A program made the translations under genes and the position numbers. Below the pieces are notes generated by a model that worked only from the letters and a program-made list of their open reading frames with translations, was not told the origin of the DNA and made no database searches. Shown here piece by piece: positions 24,535-33,482 of a stretch of DNA of 64,000 bases. The DNA is taken from assembly GCF_006349365.1 (NCBI RefSeq), contig NZ_CP040899.1:2604001-2668000 (forward strand). Direction: 5' to 3'. This DNA comes from Georgenia wutianyii (GTDB lineage Bacteria > Actinomycetota > Actinomycetes > Actinomycetales > Actinomycetaceae). Each line of letters begins with the position of its first letter. Position 1 is the first letter of the stretch.

Positions 24535-24598
24535 GCAGTCGCACCACCCGGCCGCCACAGGCCGCCGGACCAGCACGTTGTACTCCAAAGGGGGAGAG

Positions 24599-27500
24599 TT
24601 GAGCACAACACCACGAGTCCAACCCGGCACAGGCGGTTCCTACCGCCTCAGACGCGCCGGGGTCCTCACGGCCAGCGCCGCGCTCATGCTGACCATGTCC
24701 GCCGGTCCCGCGCTCGCCGCGCCGGGCGCGGACCGTGCCGAGCGGACGGGCGGAACGGCCAAGGCGGTCGCGACCGCCGCGCAGGCGGCCACGGACGTCG
24801 CCGTCCTCGTCTACCACGGCGACCCGGAGGTCCAGGAGGACCCGGTCGTCGAGGCCGCGACGACGATCACCGAGCTCGGTGAGGAGCACGGCTTCGAGGT
24901 CACCGTCACCGACGACGCGACCGCCTTCACCGACGAGAACCTCGACGGCTACCGCGGCGTCGTCTTCCTGTCCGCCGAGGGCAACGACCTCGACGTCGAC
25001 CAGGAGGCCGCCCTCCAGGACTTCATCAACGACGGCGGAGGCTTCCTCGGAGTCCGCGACGCCGTCACCGCCCAGGCCGAGTCGCAGTGGTTCACCGGCC
25101 TGCTCGGCGCCCGCCCCGCGGGCATCCGGCCCACGCCGCAGGCGGTCACGAGCATCTCCGCGAGCGCCGAGAACCCGCCGAACGAGACCGCGGCCAACCT
25201 CATCGACGACGACGAGGGCACCAAGTGGCTCGGCTTCGTCCCGACGGCGACGATCACCCTCGAGCTGGCCGAGCCGGCCGTCATCACGAGCTACGTCATG
25301 ACCTCGGCGAACGACTCCGCGGGCCGTGACCCGGAGACCTGGACGATGCGCGGGTCGGTCGACGGCCAGACGTGGGTCGACCTCGACACCCGCAGCGACG
25401 ACTTCCCCCAGCGCTTCCAGCGCAAGAGCTACGAGATCGAGAACTCCGCGGAGTACAAGTTCTTCCAGCTCGACATCACGAAGAACTCCGGCGAGGGTCT
25501 CACCCAGCTCGCCGACTGGCTGCTCTTCACCGACGAGTCGGCCAACCCGCCGGACGTCGAGATCCCCGTGCAGGAGGCGACCGTCAACGTCGTCGACCGC
25601 CAGCACGTGGCGAACGCGGGTCTGCCGCTCAACTGGACGCGTTCGGACAAGTGGTACAACTGGCAGGAGAACCCGATCGGGCAGGTCCACACCGTGGCCC
25701 AGGTCCAGGAGTGGGACTACGACGCCGGGTCCAGTGCCAACGGCGCCTTCCACCCGATCTCGTGGTGCCGTGACTACGACGGCGGCCGGTCCTTCTACAC
25801 CGGCATGGGCGGCACCGCGGAGAGCTACTCCGAGGACGGCTTCCGCAGCCACCTGCTCGGTGCGATCCAGTGGTCCACCGGCATCGTGCGCGCCGACTGC
25901 CAGGCGACGATCGGCTCGAACTACGAGATCGAGCGTCTGACGTCGACCAACACCCCCGGCACGCTCGACCAGATCGGTGAGTCGCACGGCCTGTCCGCCG
26001 CGCCGGACGGCACGATCTTCTACGTCGGCCGCGGCGCCTGCCCCACCGGCCCGATCCCCTCGTGGGACTCGGAGAACGTGGGCCTGGGCTGCGGCAGCAT
26101 CCACCAGTGGGACCCGGAGACCCGTGAGGTCACCCTGCTCACCGTGCTCGACGTCTTCGGCAACCGCGGCAGCGGTGACGAGCTGACGAAGTCGGAGGAG
26201 GGCCTGTTCGGCATCGAGCCGGACCCGAACTTCGCCGAGAACAACTGGCTCTACGTCTACTGGATGCCCTACGACTCGATCGACACCGAGCAGCGCGTGG
26301 GCATGCGCACGATCTCCCGGTTCACCTACGACCCGGAGAACGTCACGATCGACCAGGAGTCCCGCGTCGACCTCCTCGAGTGGGAGACGCAGATCCACAG
26401 CTGCTGCCACGCCGGCGGCGGCATGGACTTCGACAGCGAGGGCAACCTCTACGTGTCCACCGGTGACTCGAACTCCTCCCAGGGGTCCGAGGGCTACTCG
26501 GGCAACAACTGGACCCAGGAGTACGCCGGGATCTCCTTCCAGGACGCGCGTCGCACGTCGGGCAACACCAACGACCTCAACGGCAAGATCATCCGGATCC
26601 ACCCCGAGGACGACGGCACGTACACGATCCCCGAGGGCAACCTGTTCACCGGTGAGGAGGAGGGCGGCGGGAAGTCGCTCGCCGAGATCTACGTCATGGG
26701 TCTGCGCAACCCCTCGCGGCTGCAGGTCGACCCGGACACCGACTGGGTGACCACCGCGTGGGTCGGGCCCGACGCGGGCGGCCCGAGCCCCGAGCTCGGC
26801 CCGGCGAAGTACGAGACGGCCACGATCATCACCTCGGCCGGGAACCAGGGCTGGCCCTTCTGCATGGGCGACCGTCAGCCGTACCGTGACCGGAGCAACG
26901 AGGACGCCAGCGTCCTCACCGACTGGTACGACTGCGACGACCTGGAGAACACCTCGCCGCGCAACACCGGCCTGGTGGACATCCCCGACGCGCGGGACAA
27001 CATGATCTGGTACTCCCCCGGTGGCGGTGGCCCGGTCTTCCCGCGTGACGAGAACGGCATCCCGAGCTACGACGCCGAGGAGGTCGTCTACACCCAGCCC
27101 TACCTGCGTGGTGGCGGCCAGGCGGTCATGTCCGGACCGACCTACCGCACCTCGCAGGTCGCCGAGGACAGCGACGTCGCGTGGCCGGAGTACTGGGAGG
27201 GCAAGTGGCTCATCGGTGACCAGTCCAACTCCAACAACCGCGTCGCGGTGACCCCGGACCCGGACGGCATCGAGGAGCAGTCTCCCCCGGCCTTCGCCGA
27301 GGACCTGCGCCACATCATCCGCGCCGGCGGCGGCAGCAACCAGCTGCAGAGCTGGATGGACGCGGAGTTCGGGCCGGACGGCGCGCTGTACATGCTCGAC
27401 TACGGCAGCGCGTTCTTCACCCTGGACCAGAACCAGAAGCTCATCCGCGTCGTCTACAACGGCGGCCCGGCCACCCCGGCGCCGACCGCGCTGGCGACGA

Positions 27501-28585
27501 GCGTCCAGAGCAGCCCGCTCACGGTGCAGTTCACCGGCTCCCGCTCCGGCGGCGTGTCGTGGCAGTGGGACTTCGGGGACGGGAACACGTCCACCGAGGC
27601 CGACCCCCGGCACACCTACGACCGGATCGCGGACTACACCGCCACGCTGACCGTCACCTACGCGGACGGCTCGGTGGAGACGGTGGAGACCCCGGTCGTC
27701 ATCGAGTGCGCCGTCCCCGACGCGCGTGACACGGTGTGGATCGGTGACGTCGACACGGGCGTGGCGAACCAGGACCTGGGCGGTTGCACCATCGCCGACC
27801 TCGTCAACGACGAGGGCGAGTGGGACAACAAGGGTGCCTTCGTCCGGCACGTCAACGACCTGGTGCGTCAGCTCCGGGCCGACGGCGTGCTCACCGGCCG
27901 CGACGCCGGACGCCTGAGCACCGCCGCGACCCGCGCCGACCTCTCTGAGGGCGGCTACCGCTGGCTCTTCGACGGCACGGACGACTCCCTCGACGGGTGG
28001 CGTCAGGCGCCGGGCGGGCACTTCGAGCTGCTCCCGGGCGGCTCGCTCCTCAGCCAGGGTGGGCTCGGGATGCTGTGGTACGAGGAGGAGGAGTTCTCCG
28101 ACTTCTCGCTCAAGCTGCAGTACCGCGACGTGTCCGAGGGCGACACGTACGCCAACAGCGGCGTGTTCATCCGCTTCCCGGACCCGACGGCCGCCGAGCA
28201 GCCCGAGTGCGGACAGAACCAGTCCGAGGCCTGGGTCGCGATCATGTGCGGTCACGAGATCCAGCTGTACGACGGCCCGACCGGCGAGCCGCAGAAGACC
28301 GGGTCGGTCTACAACTTCTCCCCCACCACCCTCGAGGAGGCCGGTGTCACGGAGAAGGGCACGTGGAACGACTACGAGATCCGCGTCGTCGGCCAGCAGT
28401 ACACGATCCTGCGCAACGGCGTGGTGATCAACGAGTGGGAGAACGCCCCCGGCCAGCAGTCCTCGCGCGCCGGCGACCCGCCCACCGACCTGCGCCAGTT
28501 CGCGAGCGGCTTCATCGGCCTGCAGAACCACGGCAACAACGACCTCATGGAGTTCCGCAACGTCCGCGTGAAGGACCTCTCCTAG
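24599..28585 (+). CDS. Giant secreted multidomain protein: ThuA (split by discoidin) - sorbosone dehydrogenase-like - PKD - novel domain - DUF1080
   Basis: About 1328 residues. A signal peptide (AGVLTASAALMLTMSAGPALA) is followed by a ThuA-like glutamine-amidotransferase fold (66-180). That fold is interrupted by an F5/8-type C discoidin module (183-314, ending QLADWLLFTD) and resumes at VNVVDRQHVANAGLPLNW (329-435). Next is a glucose/sorbosone dehydrogenase-type beta-propeller (about 437-950; GLFGIEPDPNFAENNWLYVYW, HSCCHAGGGMDFDSEGNLYVSTGD, NDLNGKIIRIHP). Then come a PKD domain (WQWDFGDGNTSTEADPRHTY), a Cys-containing segment shared with the next gene (1038-1115), and DUF1080 (YRWLFDGTDDSLDGWRQ). 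It probably binds and oxidises or cleaves glycans outside the cell. The TTG at 24599 follows AAAGGGGGAGAG; a TTG at 24578 lacks a site. Confidence 0.88.
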   Translation: MSTTPRVQPGTGGSYRLRRAGVLTASAALMLTMSAGPALAAPGADRAERTGGTAKAVATAAQAATDVAVLVYHGDPEVQEDPVVEAATTITELGEEHGFEVTVTDDATAFTDENLDGYRGVVFLSAEGNDLDVDQEAALQDFINDGGGFLGVRDAVTAQAESQWFTGLLGARPAGIRPTPQAVTSISASAENPPNETAANLIDDDEGTKWLGFVPTATITLELAEPAVITSYVMTSANDSAGRDPETWTMRGSVDGQTWVDLDTRSDDFPQRFQRKSYEIENSAEYKFFQLDITKNSGEGLTQLADWLLFTDESANPPDVEIPVQEATVNVVDRQHVANAGLPLNWTRSDKWYNWQENPIGQVHTVAQVQEWDYDAGSSANGAFHPISWCRDYDGGRSFYTGMGGTAESYSEDGFRSHLLGAIQWSTGIVRADCQATIGSNYEIERLTSTNTPGTLDQIGESHGLSAAPDGTIFYVGRGACPTGPIPSWDSENVGLGCGSIHQWDPETREVTLLTVLDVFGNRGSGDELTKSEEGLFGIEPDPNFAENNWLYVYWMPYDSIDTEQRVGMRTISRFTYDPENVTIDQESRVDLLEWETQIHSCCHAGGGMDFDSEGNLYVSTGDSNSSQGSEGYSGNNWTQEYAGISFQDARRTSGNTNDLNGKIIRIHPEDDGTYTIPEGNLFTGEEEGGGKSLAEIYVMGLRNPSRLQVDPDTDWVTTAWVGPDAGGPSPELGPAKYETATIITSAGNQGWPFCMGDRQPYRDRSNEDASVLTDWYDCDDLENTSPRNTGLVDIPDARDNMIWYSPGGGGPVFPRDENGIPSYDAEEVVYTQPYLRGGGQAVMSGPTYRTSQVAEDSDVAWPEYWEGKWLIGDQSNSNNRVAVTPDPDGIEEQSPPAFAEDLRHIIRAGGGSNQLQSWMDAEFGPDGALYMLDYGSAFFTLDQNQKLIRVVYNGGPATPAPTALATSVQSSPLTVQFTGSRSGGVSWQWDFGDGNTSTEADPRHTYDRIADYTATLTVTYADGSVETVETPVVIECAVPDARDTVWIGDVDTGVANQDLGGCTIADLVNDEGEWDNKGAFVRHVNDLVRQLRADGVLTGRDAGRLSTAATRADLSEGGYRWLFDGTDDSLDGWRQAPGGHFELLPGGSLLSQGGLGMLWYEEEEFSDFSLKLQYRDVSEGDTYANSGVFIRFPDPTAAEQPECGQNQSEAWVAIMCGHEIQLYDGPTGEPQKTGSVYNFSPTTLEEAGVTEKGTWNDYEIRVVGQQYTILRNGVVINEWENAPGQQSSRAGDPPTDLRQFASGFIGLQNHGNNDLMEFRNVRVKDLS

Positions 28586-28594
28586 GTCGTACCC

Positions 28595-28632
28595 GGACCG
28601 GTGCGGCGGGCGCCAGCCCGCCGCACCGGTCC
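28595..28632 (+). terminator. Hairpin terminator after the giant protein gene
   Basis: Perfect 16-bp arms (28595-28610, 28617-28632) with a six-base loop, 10 bp after the stop codon and 37 bp before the next start. It may end or attenuate transcription into the cupredoxin gene. Confidence 0.7.
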
Positions 28633-28668
28633 ACCTTCGTGAGACTCCCTCGAAAGGTGTCACCGTCC

Positions 28669-31101
28669 ATGTCTCAGCTCGACCACACCCCCCGACCCCG
28701 TACCCGCTCCGACGGCAGCCGGCTCCTCCGCCGGCTCCTCGTCGCGCTTCTCGGCGCGCTCGCGGGTCTCTCCCTCGTCCCGGCGGCCGCCTCGGCCCAG
28801 GACCAGGTCCTCACCTGGACGGCGGGCAACCCCGTCGACCGCTACCTCTCCGCGCCGTCCACGGCGGTCGCCGGTCCGGCGACGATCATCTTCGACAACA
28901 GCGTGGCCGCCGGGAACACCATCGGCATGCCGCACACGCTCACCTTCGACACCTCGACGCCGGGCTACAACCACGACGTCTCGCTCAACATCGTCGCCAA
29001 CCCGTTCGACGCCCAGGGCGGGCGCCACGAGGCGCAGGTGACCCTGACGCCGGGCAAGTACCGCTACTTCTGCACGATCCCGGGCCACGGGATGATGGTC
29101 GGCGAGTTCACCGTGACCGGCGACGACCCGGGCGACCCGGACCCGGACACCACCGCGCCGGCCGTCACGGCCACCGTCACCGGTGACCAGGACGCCGACG
29201 ACAACTACGTCGGCTCCGCCACCGTCACCCTCGCCGCCACCGACGACGGCTCCGGCGTCGACACCGTCGAGTACTCCCTCGACGGCGGGGACTGGACCGC
29301 CTACACCACCCCGCTCACCGTCTCCGCGCCGGGCGAGCACACCGTGGCCTACCGGGCCACCGACGTCGCGGGCAACACCGCCGACGGGTCCGTGGACTTC
29401 ACTGTCGTCGCCGAGGACGTCCCCGACCCCGACACCACCGCCCCCGAGGTCAGCGCCACCGTCACCGGTGAGCAGGACGCCGACGAGGCCTACGTCGGCT
29501 CCGCGACCGTGACCCTCGCGGCCACCGACGCCGACTCCGGCGTCGACACCGTCGAGTACTCCCTGGACGGCGGGGACTGGACCGCGTACACCACGCCGGT
29601 CGTCGTCTCGGAGCCGGGTGAGCACACGCTCGCCTACCGGGCCACCGACGTCGCCGGCAACACCGCCGACGGGTCCGTGACCTTCACCGTCGTCGCCGAG
29701 GACACCCCCGACCCCGACACCACCGCCCCCGAGGTCAGCGCCACCGTCACCGGTGAGCAGGACGAGGACGACGCCTACGTGGGCTCCGCGACCGTCACGG
29801 TGAGCGCCACCGACGCCGACTCCGGCGTCGACACCGTCGAGTACTCCCTGGACGGCGGGGACTGGACCGCGTACACCGCGCCGGTCGTCGTCTCCACGCC
29901 CGGCGAGCACACCGTGGCCTACCGGGCCACCGACGTCGCCGGCAACACCGCCGACGGCACGGTGACCTTCACCGTCGTCGCCGAGGACACTCCCGACCCC
30001 GACACCACCGCCCCCGAGGTCACCGCGACCGTCACCGGCGAGCAGGACGAGGACGACAACTACGTCGGCTCGGCCACCGTGACCCTCGCGGCCACGGACG
30101 CCGACTCCGGCGTCGCCATGGTCGAGTACTCCCTCGACGGCGGGGAGTTCACGCACTACCACACGCCGGTCGTCGTCTCGGAGCCGGGTGAGCACACGCT
30201 CGCCTACCGGGCCACGGACGTCGCGGGCAACACCGCGGACGGCACGGTGAGCTTCACCGTCGTCGCCGAGGACACCCCCGACCCCGACACCACGGCCCCC
30301 GAGGTCAGCGCCACCGTCACCGGTGACCAGGACGCCGACGACAACTACGTCGGCTCCGCCACCGTGACCCTGGCGGCCACCGACGCCGACTCCGGCGTCG
30401 ACACCGTCGAGTACTCCCTCGACGGCGGGGACTGGACCGCCTACACCACGCCGGTCGTCGTCTCGGAGCCGGGTGAGCACACGCTCGCCTACCGGGCCAC
30501 GGACGTCGCGGGCAACACCGCGGACGGCACGGTGAGCTTCACCGTCGTCGCCGAGGACACTCCCGACCCCGACACCACGGCCCCCGAGGTCAGCGCCACC
30601 GTCACCGGTGAGCAGGACGAGGACGACGCCTACGTCGGCTCGGCCACCGTCACCCTCGCGGCCACCGACGCCGACTCCGGCGTCGACACCGTCGAGTACT
30701 CCCTCGACGGCGGGGACTGGACCGCGTACACCACGCCGGTCGTCGTCTCGGAGCCCGGTGAGCACACGCTCGCCTACCGGGCCAGCGACGTCGCCGGCAA
30801 CACCGCCGACGGCACGGTGACCTTCACCGTCGTCGAGGACGTCAGCGAGCCGGGCGAGTGCTCCGACACCCGCGCGACCGTCGTCATCGGCGGGGTCGAC
30901 ACCGGGGTGGAGAACGTCGACACCGCCGACGGCTGCCTCAACGACCTCATCGACGAGGACGGTGACCACGCCACGCACGGCGCGTTCGTCCGCCACGTCG
31001 GTGACGTCCTGCGGCCGCTCGCGGCCGACGGCGTCATCACCCAGCGCGAGCTGGGCGCGGTCCTGCGCGCCGCCGTCCGCTCCGACGTCGGGCGGCAGTA
31101 G
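28669..31101 (+). CDS. Secreted cupredoxin with six Ig-like repeats and a C-terminal shared domain
   Basis: 810 residues. Signal peptide (LLRRLLVALLGALAGLSLVPAAASA), then a plastocyanin/azurin-type copper domain (about 45-160) with ligands in MPHTLTFD (His), YFCTIPGHGMM (Cys, His, Met). Six 95-residue Ig-like repeats follow, each ending AYRATDVAGNTADGTVTFTVVAEDTPDPDTTAPEV or close to it; this pattern is seen in OmpL47/bacterial Ig-like domains that act as stalks. The last 75 residues (ECSDTRATVVIGGVDTGV ... GAFVRHVGDVLRPLAADGVIT) resemble a segment of the preceding protein. There is no membrane anchor or LPXTG signal. ATG 28669 with GAAAGGTG nine bases upstream. A role as electron shuttle for the neighbouring laccase/dehydrogenase is inference. 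Confidence 0.88.
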   Translation: MSQLDHTPRPRTRSDGSRLLRRLLVALLGALAGLSLVPAAASAQDQVLTWTAGNPVDRYLSAPSTAVAGPATIIFDNSVAAGNTIGMPHTLTFDTSTPGYNHDVSLNIVANPFDAQGGRHEAQVTLTPGKYRYFCTIPGHGMMVGEFTVTGDDPGDPDPDTTAPAVTATVTGDQDADDNYVGSATVTLAATDDGSGVDTVEYSLDGGDWTAYTTPLTVSAPGEHTVAYRATDVAGNTADGSVDFTVVAEDVPDPDTTAPEVSATVTGEQDADEAYVGSATVTLAATDADSGVDTVEYSLDGGDWTAYTTPVVVSEPGEHTLAYRATDVAGNTADGSVTFTVVAEDTPDPDTTAPEVSATVTGEQDEDDAYVGSATVTVSATDADSGVDTVEYSLDGGDWTAYTAPVVVSTPGEHTVAYRATDVAGNTADGTVTFTVVAEDTPDPDTTAPEVTATVTGEQDEDDNYVGSATVTLAATDADSGVAMVEYSLDGGEFTHYHTPVVVSEPGEHTLAYRATDVAGNTADGTVSFTVVAEDTPDPDTTAPEVSATVTGDQDADDNYVGSATVTLAATDADSGVDTVEYSLDGGDWTAYTTPVVVSEPGEHTLAYRATDVAGNTADGTVSFTVVAEDTPDPDTTAPEVSATVTGEQDEDDAYVGSATVTLAATDADSGVDTVEYSLDGGDWTAYTTPVVVSEPGEHTLAYRASDVAGNTADGTVTFTVVEDVSEPGECSDTRATVVIGGVDTGVENVDTADGCLNDLIDEDGDHATHGAFVRHVGDVLRPLAADGVITQRELGAVLRAAVRSDVGRQ
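29146..30855 (+). repeat. Six tandem 285-bp coding repeats
   Basis: Units begin at 29146, 29431, 29716, 30001, 30286 and 30571, exactly 285 bp apart, each starting GACACCAC(C/G). Units differ by scattered synonymous and a few coding changes; the fourth is the most divergent (GGEFTHYHT replaces GGDWTAYTT). Such near-identity favours recombination that changes stalk length. Confidence 0.85.
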
Positions 31102-31115
31102 CCACCCGTCTCCCA

Positions 31116-31160
31116 CGCCGACAGCTGGATCCTGCCCCGTGCAGGATCCAGCTGTCGGCG
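31116..31160 (+). terminator. Strong hairpin terminator after the cupredoxin gene
   Basis: A perfect 20-bp stem (31116-31135 with 31141-31160) with a five-base loop followed by TCTT, 15 bp after the stop codon. The arm, CGCCGACAGCTGGATCCTGC, resembles the 18-bp repeat family seen at 48443, 51694 and 52329. Confidence 0.85.
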
Positions 31161-31374
31161 TCTTGAGGGCTCGTCGCCTCCCGGACGTCGGGTCGATACT
31201 CGCCGAGGGCGCGGACGTCGGCCTGCAGCTCGCGGCCGACCGCGCCTGGCTGCTGCCCCAGCCCTGACACCCCCACGGCGCCGCCCACGTGCACAGGACC
31301 TGCACGGGCCAGACCTGGCCCGTGTCGGAGGGCAGGCGTACCGTCGAGACAGGTACGTTCCCGAGGAGACCCCC

Positions 31375-32490
31375 ATGGCCCGCAGCACCTGGCACCGCTG
31401 GCTCCCGGCCGGCGCCGTCGTCGCGCTCATCGCCGGCACGGTGACGATCACGTCGCAGGCAGGCGCCGTCGACCTGCCCGACAAGTCGCCGCAGGACGTG
31501 CTCGCCATGCTCGCCGAGAACGACGTCACCGCCTTCTCCGGCACCTTCGAGACGAGCACCGACCTCGGGCTGCCGCTCCCCTCCGACATCGACCTCGGCC
31601 CCGGCAGCGCAGACCTCGAGGACGCAGACCTCCCCACGGCCGCGCCAGAGGAGGACGGCGCGCAGGCCCAGGAGGCGCTGTCCGCGCTCGCGCTCCTGTC
31701 CGGGGACAACACCGGCCGCGTCTTCGTCGCCGGCCCGGGAACGATGCGACTGCAGCACCTCGACGGCCTCGACGAGCGCAACCTCGTCCTCACGCCGCAG
31801 GACGCGTGGTTCTACGACTCGCAGACGAACGAGGCGCTGCACGTCCTCCTGCCCGACACCTCGGGCCTGCCGGAGCCGCCCGCGCCGGACGGCCCGCTGC
31901 CCACCCCGCAGGACCTCGCCGAGATGGCCGTGGAGGCCCTCGAGCCGAGCACCGGGCTCACCGTGGGCCAGGACGAGAGCGTCGCCGGTCGCGACGCCTA
32001 CACCCTCACCCTCACGCCCCGCGCGCAGGAGACGCTCGTCGGCTCGGTGACCATCGCCGTCGACGGCGAGAACGGCTTCCCTCTCGCGGTCACGGTGACG
32101 GCGCGCGGGCAGTCCGAGCCCGCGCTGCACGCCGCGTACACCGAGATCGACTTCTCCGCGCCGGACGCCGCGCTCTTCGACTTCACCCCGCCGGCCGGTG
32201 CGGCCGTCGAGGAGGAGGTCCTCGAGCTGCCCGACCTCGCCGCCCTCGAGGAGGAGCACGACGCCGCCACCGCGCCCGAGGGGCAGGTGCTCGGCGAGGG
32301 CTGGGCCTCCGTCCTCGAGACGCAGGTCGGCGGGCTGCCGGACGACCCGCTGCTCGACCAGCTCACCGATCCCGTCCCCGGTGGCCGGGTGCTGTCGACC
32401 TCCCTGCTCACCGTCCTGCTCACCGACGACGGCCGTGTCCTCGCCGGCGCCGTCACCCCCGAGCACCTGCTGGCCCTCGCGGGCCGGTGA
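31375..32490 (+). CDS. LolA/RseB-like secreted protein of an ABC exporter operon
   Basis: 371 residues. An N-terminal signal or anchor (HRWLPAGAVVALIAGTVTITSQAGA) is followed by KSPQDVLAMLAENDVTAFSGTFETSTDLGLPLP, the opening strand pattern of the LolA/MucB-RseB N-terminal fold. Later segments GDNTGRVFVAGPGTMRLQHLD, AWFYDSQTNEALHVLLPD, and GRDAYTLTLTPRAQETLVGSVTIAVDGENGFPLAVTVTARG follow the same half-barrel. In actinobacteria this fold often carries hydrophobic molecules near ABC exporters. The stop overlaps the GTG of the ATPase gene. Upstream: a TACCGT -10-like box at 31339-31344, GAGGAG eight bases before the ATG, and a 9-bp inverted repeat at 31303-31324. Confidence 0.78.
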   Translation: MARSTWHRWLPAGAVVALIAGTVTITSQAGAVDLPDKSPQDVLAMLAENDVTAFSGTFETSTDLGLPLPSDIDLGPGSADLEDADLPTAAPEEDGAQAQEALSALALLSGDNTGRVFVAGPGTMRLQHLDGLDERNLVLTPQDAWFYDSQTNEALHVLLPDTSGLPEPPAPDGPLPTPQDLAEMAVEALEPSTGLTVGQDESVAGRDAYTLTLTPRAQETLVGSVTIAVDGENGFPLAVTVTARGQSEPALHAAYTEIDFSAPDAALFDFTPPAGAAVEEEVLELPDLAALEEEHDAATAPEGQVLGEGWASVLETQVGGLPDDPLLDQLTDPVPGGRVLSTSLLTVLLTDDGRVLAGAVTPEHLLALAGR

Positions 32491-33482
32491 GCGACCTCGC
32501 CGTCCGCACAGACGGCCTGACCAAGCGCTTCGGCAAGCAGCTCGCCGTCGCCGACCTCGACCTCGCGGTCCCGCGCGGCAGCGTCTTCGGCTTCCTCGGC
32601 CCCAACGGCTCGGGCAAGACGACGACCATCCGCATCGTGCTCGGGCTCGCGTCCGCCACCGCGGGCCGGGTCCAGGTGCTCGGGCAGGACATGCCCGGCT
32701 CGCTCAGCCGGGTGCTGCCCCGGGTCGGGGCGCTGGTCGAGGGCCCTGCCGCCTACCCGTTCCTCTCCGGCGAGGCGAACCTGCGGCGCCTCGACGCCGC
32801 CGACCGGCACGCCCCCGCCGGCACCCGCGCGCAGCGCGTCGCGGCGGCCCTGGACCGGGTGGGCCTCGGGAACGCCGGCGGCAAGCGGGTACGCGCCTAC
32901 TCCCTGGGGATGAAGCAGCGCCTGGGGATCGCCGCGGCCCTCCTCGTGCCGCGCGAGCTCCTCGTCCTGGACGAGCCGACCAACGGCCTGGACCCGCAGG
33001 GCACCCGCGAGGTGCGCAACCTCGTCCGCTCGCTCGCCGAGGACGGCGCCACCGTCGTCGTCTCCAGCCACCTGCTCGCCGAGGTCGAGCAGGTCTGCAG
33101 CCACGCGGCGGTCATGCGCCACGGCCGGCTCGTCGCCCAGGGGAGCCTGGAGGACCTGCGCAGCCGCGGCCGCTCCCGGCTGCGCGTCCTCACGCCCGAC
33201 CCCGCGGTCACGCGGGCCGAGCTCGCCCGCCTCGGCCTCGGTCTGACCCCGGTCACCGCTGACGCCCAGCGGGACGGCCACCACGACACCGGCGACGAGC
33301 GCACCACGGACGGGGCGGCCGTCGTCCTCGCCGACCTGCCCGAGGACGCTCCCCTGCCCGAGACGCTCGCCGAGGCGCTCGTCGCGGCGGGGGTCCGGCT
33401 GCGCGGGTTCGGCGTGGTCCAGGAGACGCTCGAGGACCGCTTCGTCGCGCTCACCGGGGAGGGGTTCGACGTTGCCCAGTGA
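32487..33482 (+). CDS. ABC exporter ATP-binding protein
   Basis: 331 residues. Walker A LGPNGSGKTTT, signature YSLGMKQRLGIAAALL, Walker B LLVLDEPTNGLDP, H-loop VVVSSHLLAEVEQ. The C-terminal 100 residues are an unusually long extension (SRGRSRLRVLTPDPAVTRAEL... then a charged stretch HHDTGDERTTDG) after the nucleotide-binding domain; part resembles the C-terminal regulatory region in BcrA-like ATPases. The GTG start at 32487 lies inside the TGA of the LolA-like gene. The permease gene begins inside its 3' end (11-bp overlap), so the three genes form one exporter unit. Confidence 0.92.
   Translation: MSDLAVRTDGLTKRFGKQLAVADLDLAVPRGSVFGFLGPNGSGKTTTIRIVLGLASATAGRVQVLGQDMPGSLSRVLPRVGALVEGPAAYPFLSGEANLRRLDAADRHAPAGTRAQRVAAALDRVGLGNAGGKRVRAYSLGMKQRLGIAAALLVPRELLVLDEPTNGLDPQGTREVRNLVRSLAEDGATVVVSSHLLAEVEQVCSHAAVMRHGRLVAQGSLEDLRSRGRSRLRVLTPDPAVTRAELARLGLGLTPVTADAQRDGHHDTGDERTTDGAAVVLADLPEDAPLPETLAEALVAAGVRLRGFGVVQETLEDRFVALTGEGFDVAQ

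Noticed and set aside
24332-28663. Minus-strand open frame of about 1440 codons opposite the giant secreted protein
   Set aside because: It is a shadow caused by strong third-position G/C bias in the plus-strand gene; it has no domain pattern, no start signal and ends in low-complexity Arg/Gly/Val sequence. The same applies to the long minus-strand frame at 28660-32466 and many others.
29146-30855. Tandem gene duplication or CRISPR array
   Set aside because: The 285-bp units are in-frame Ig-like domain repeats of one protein.
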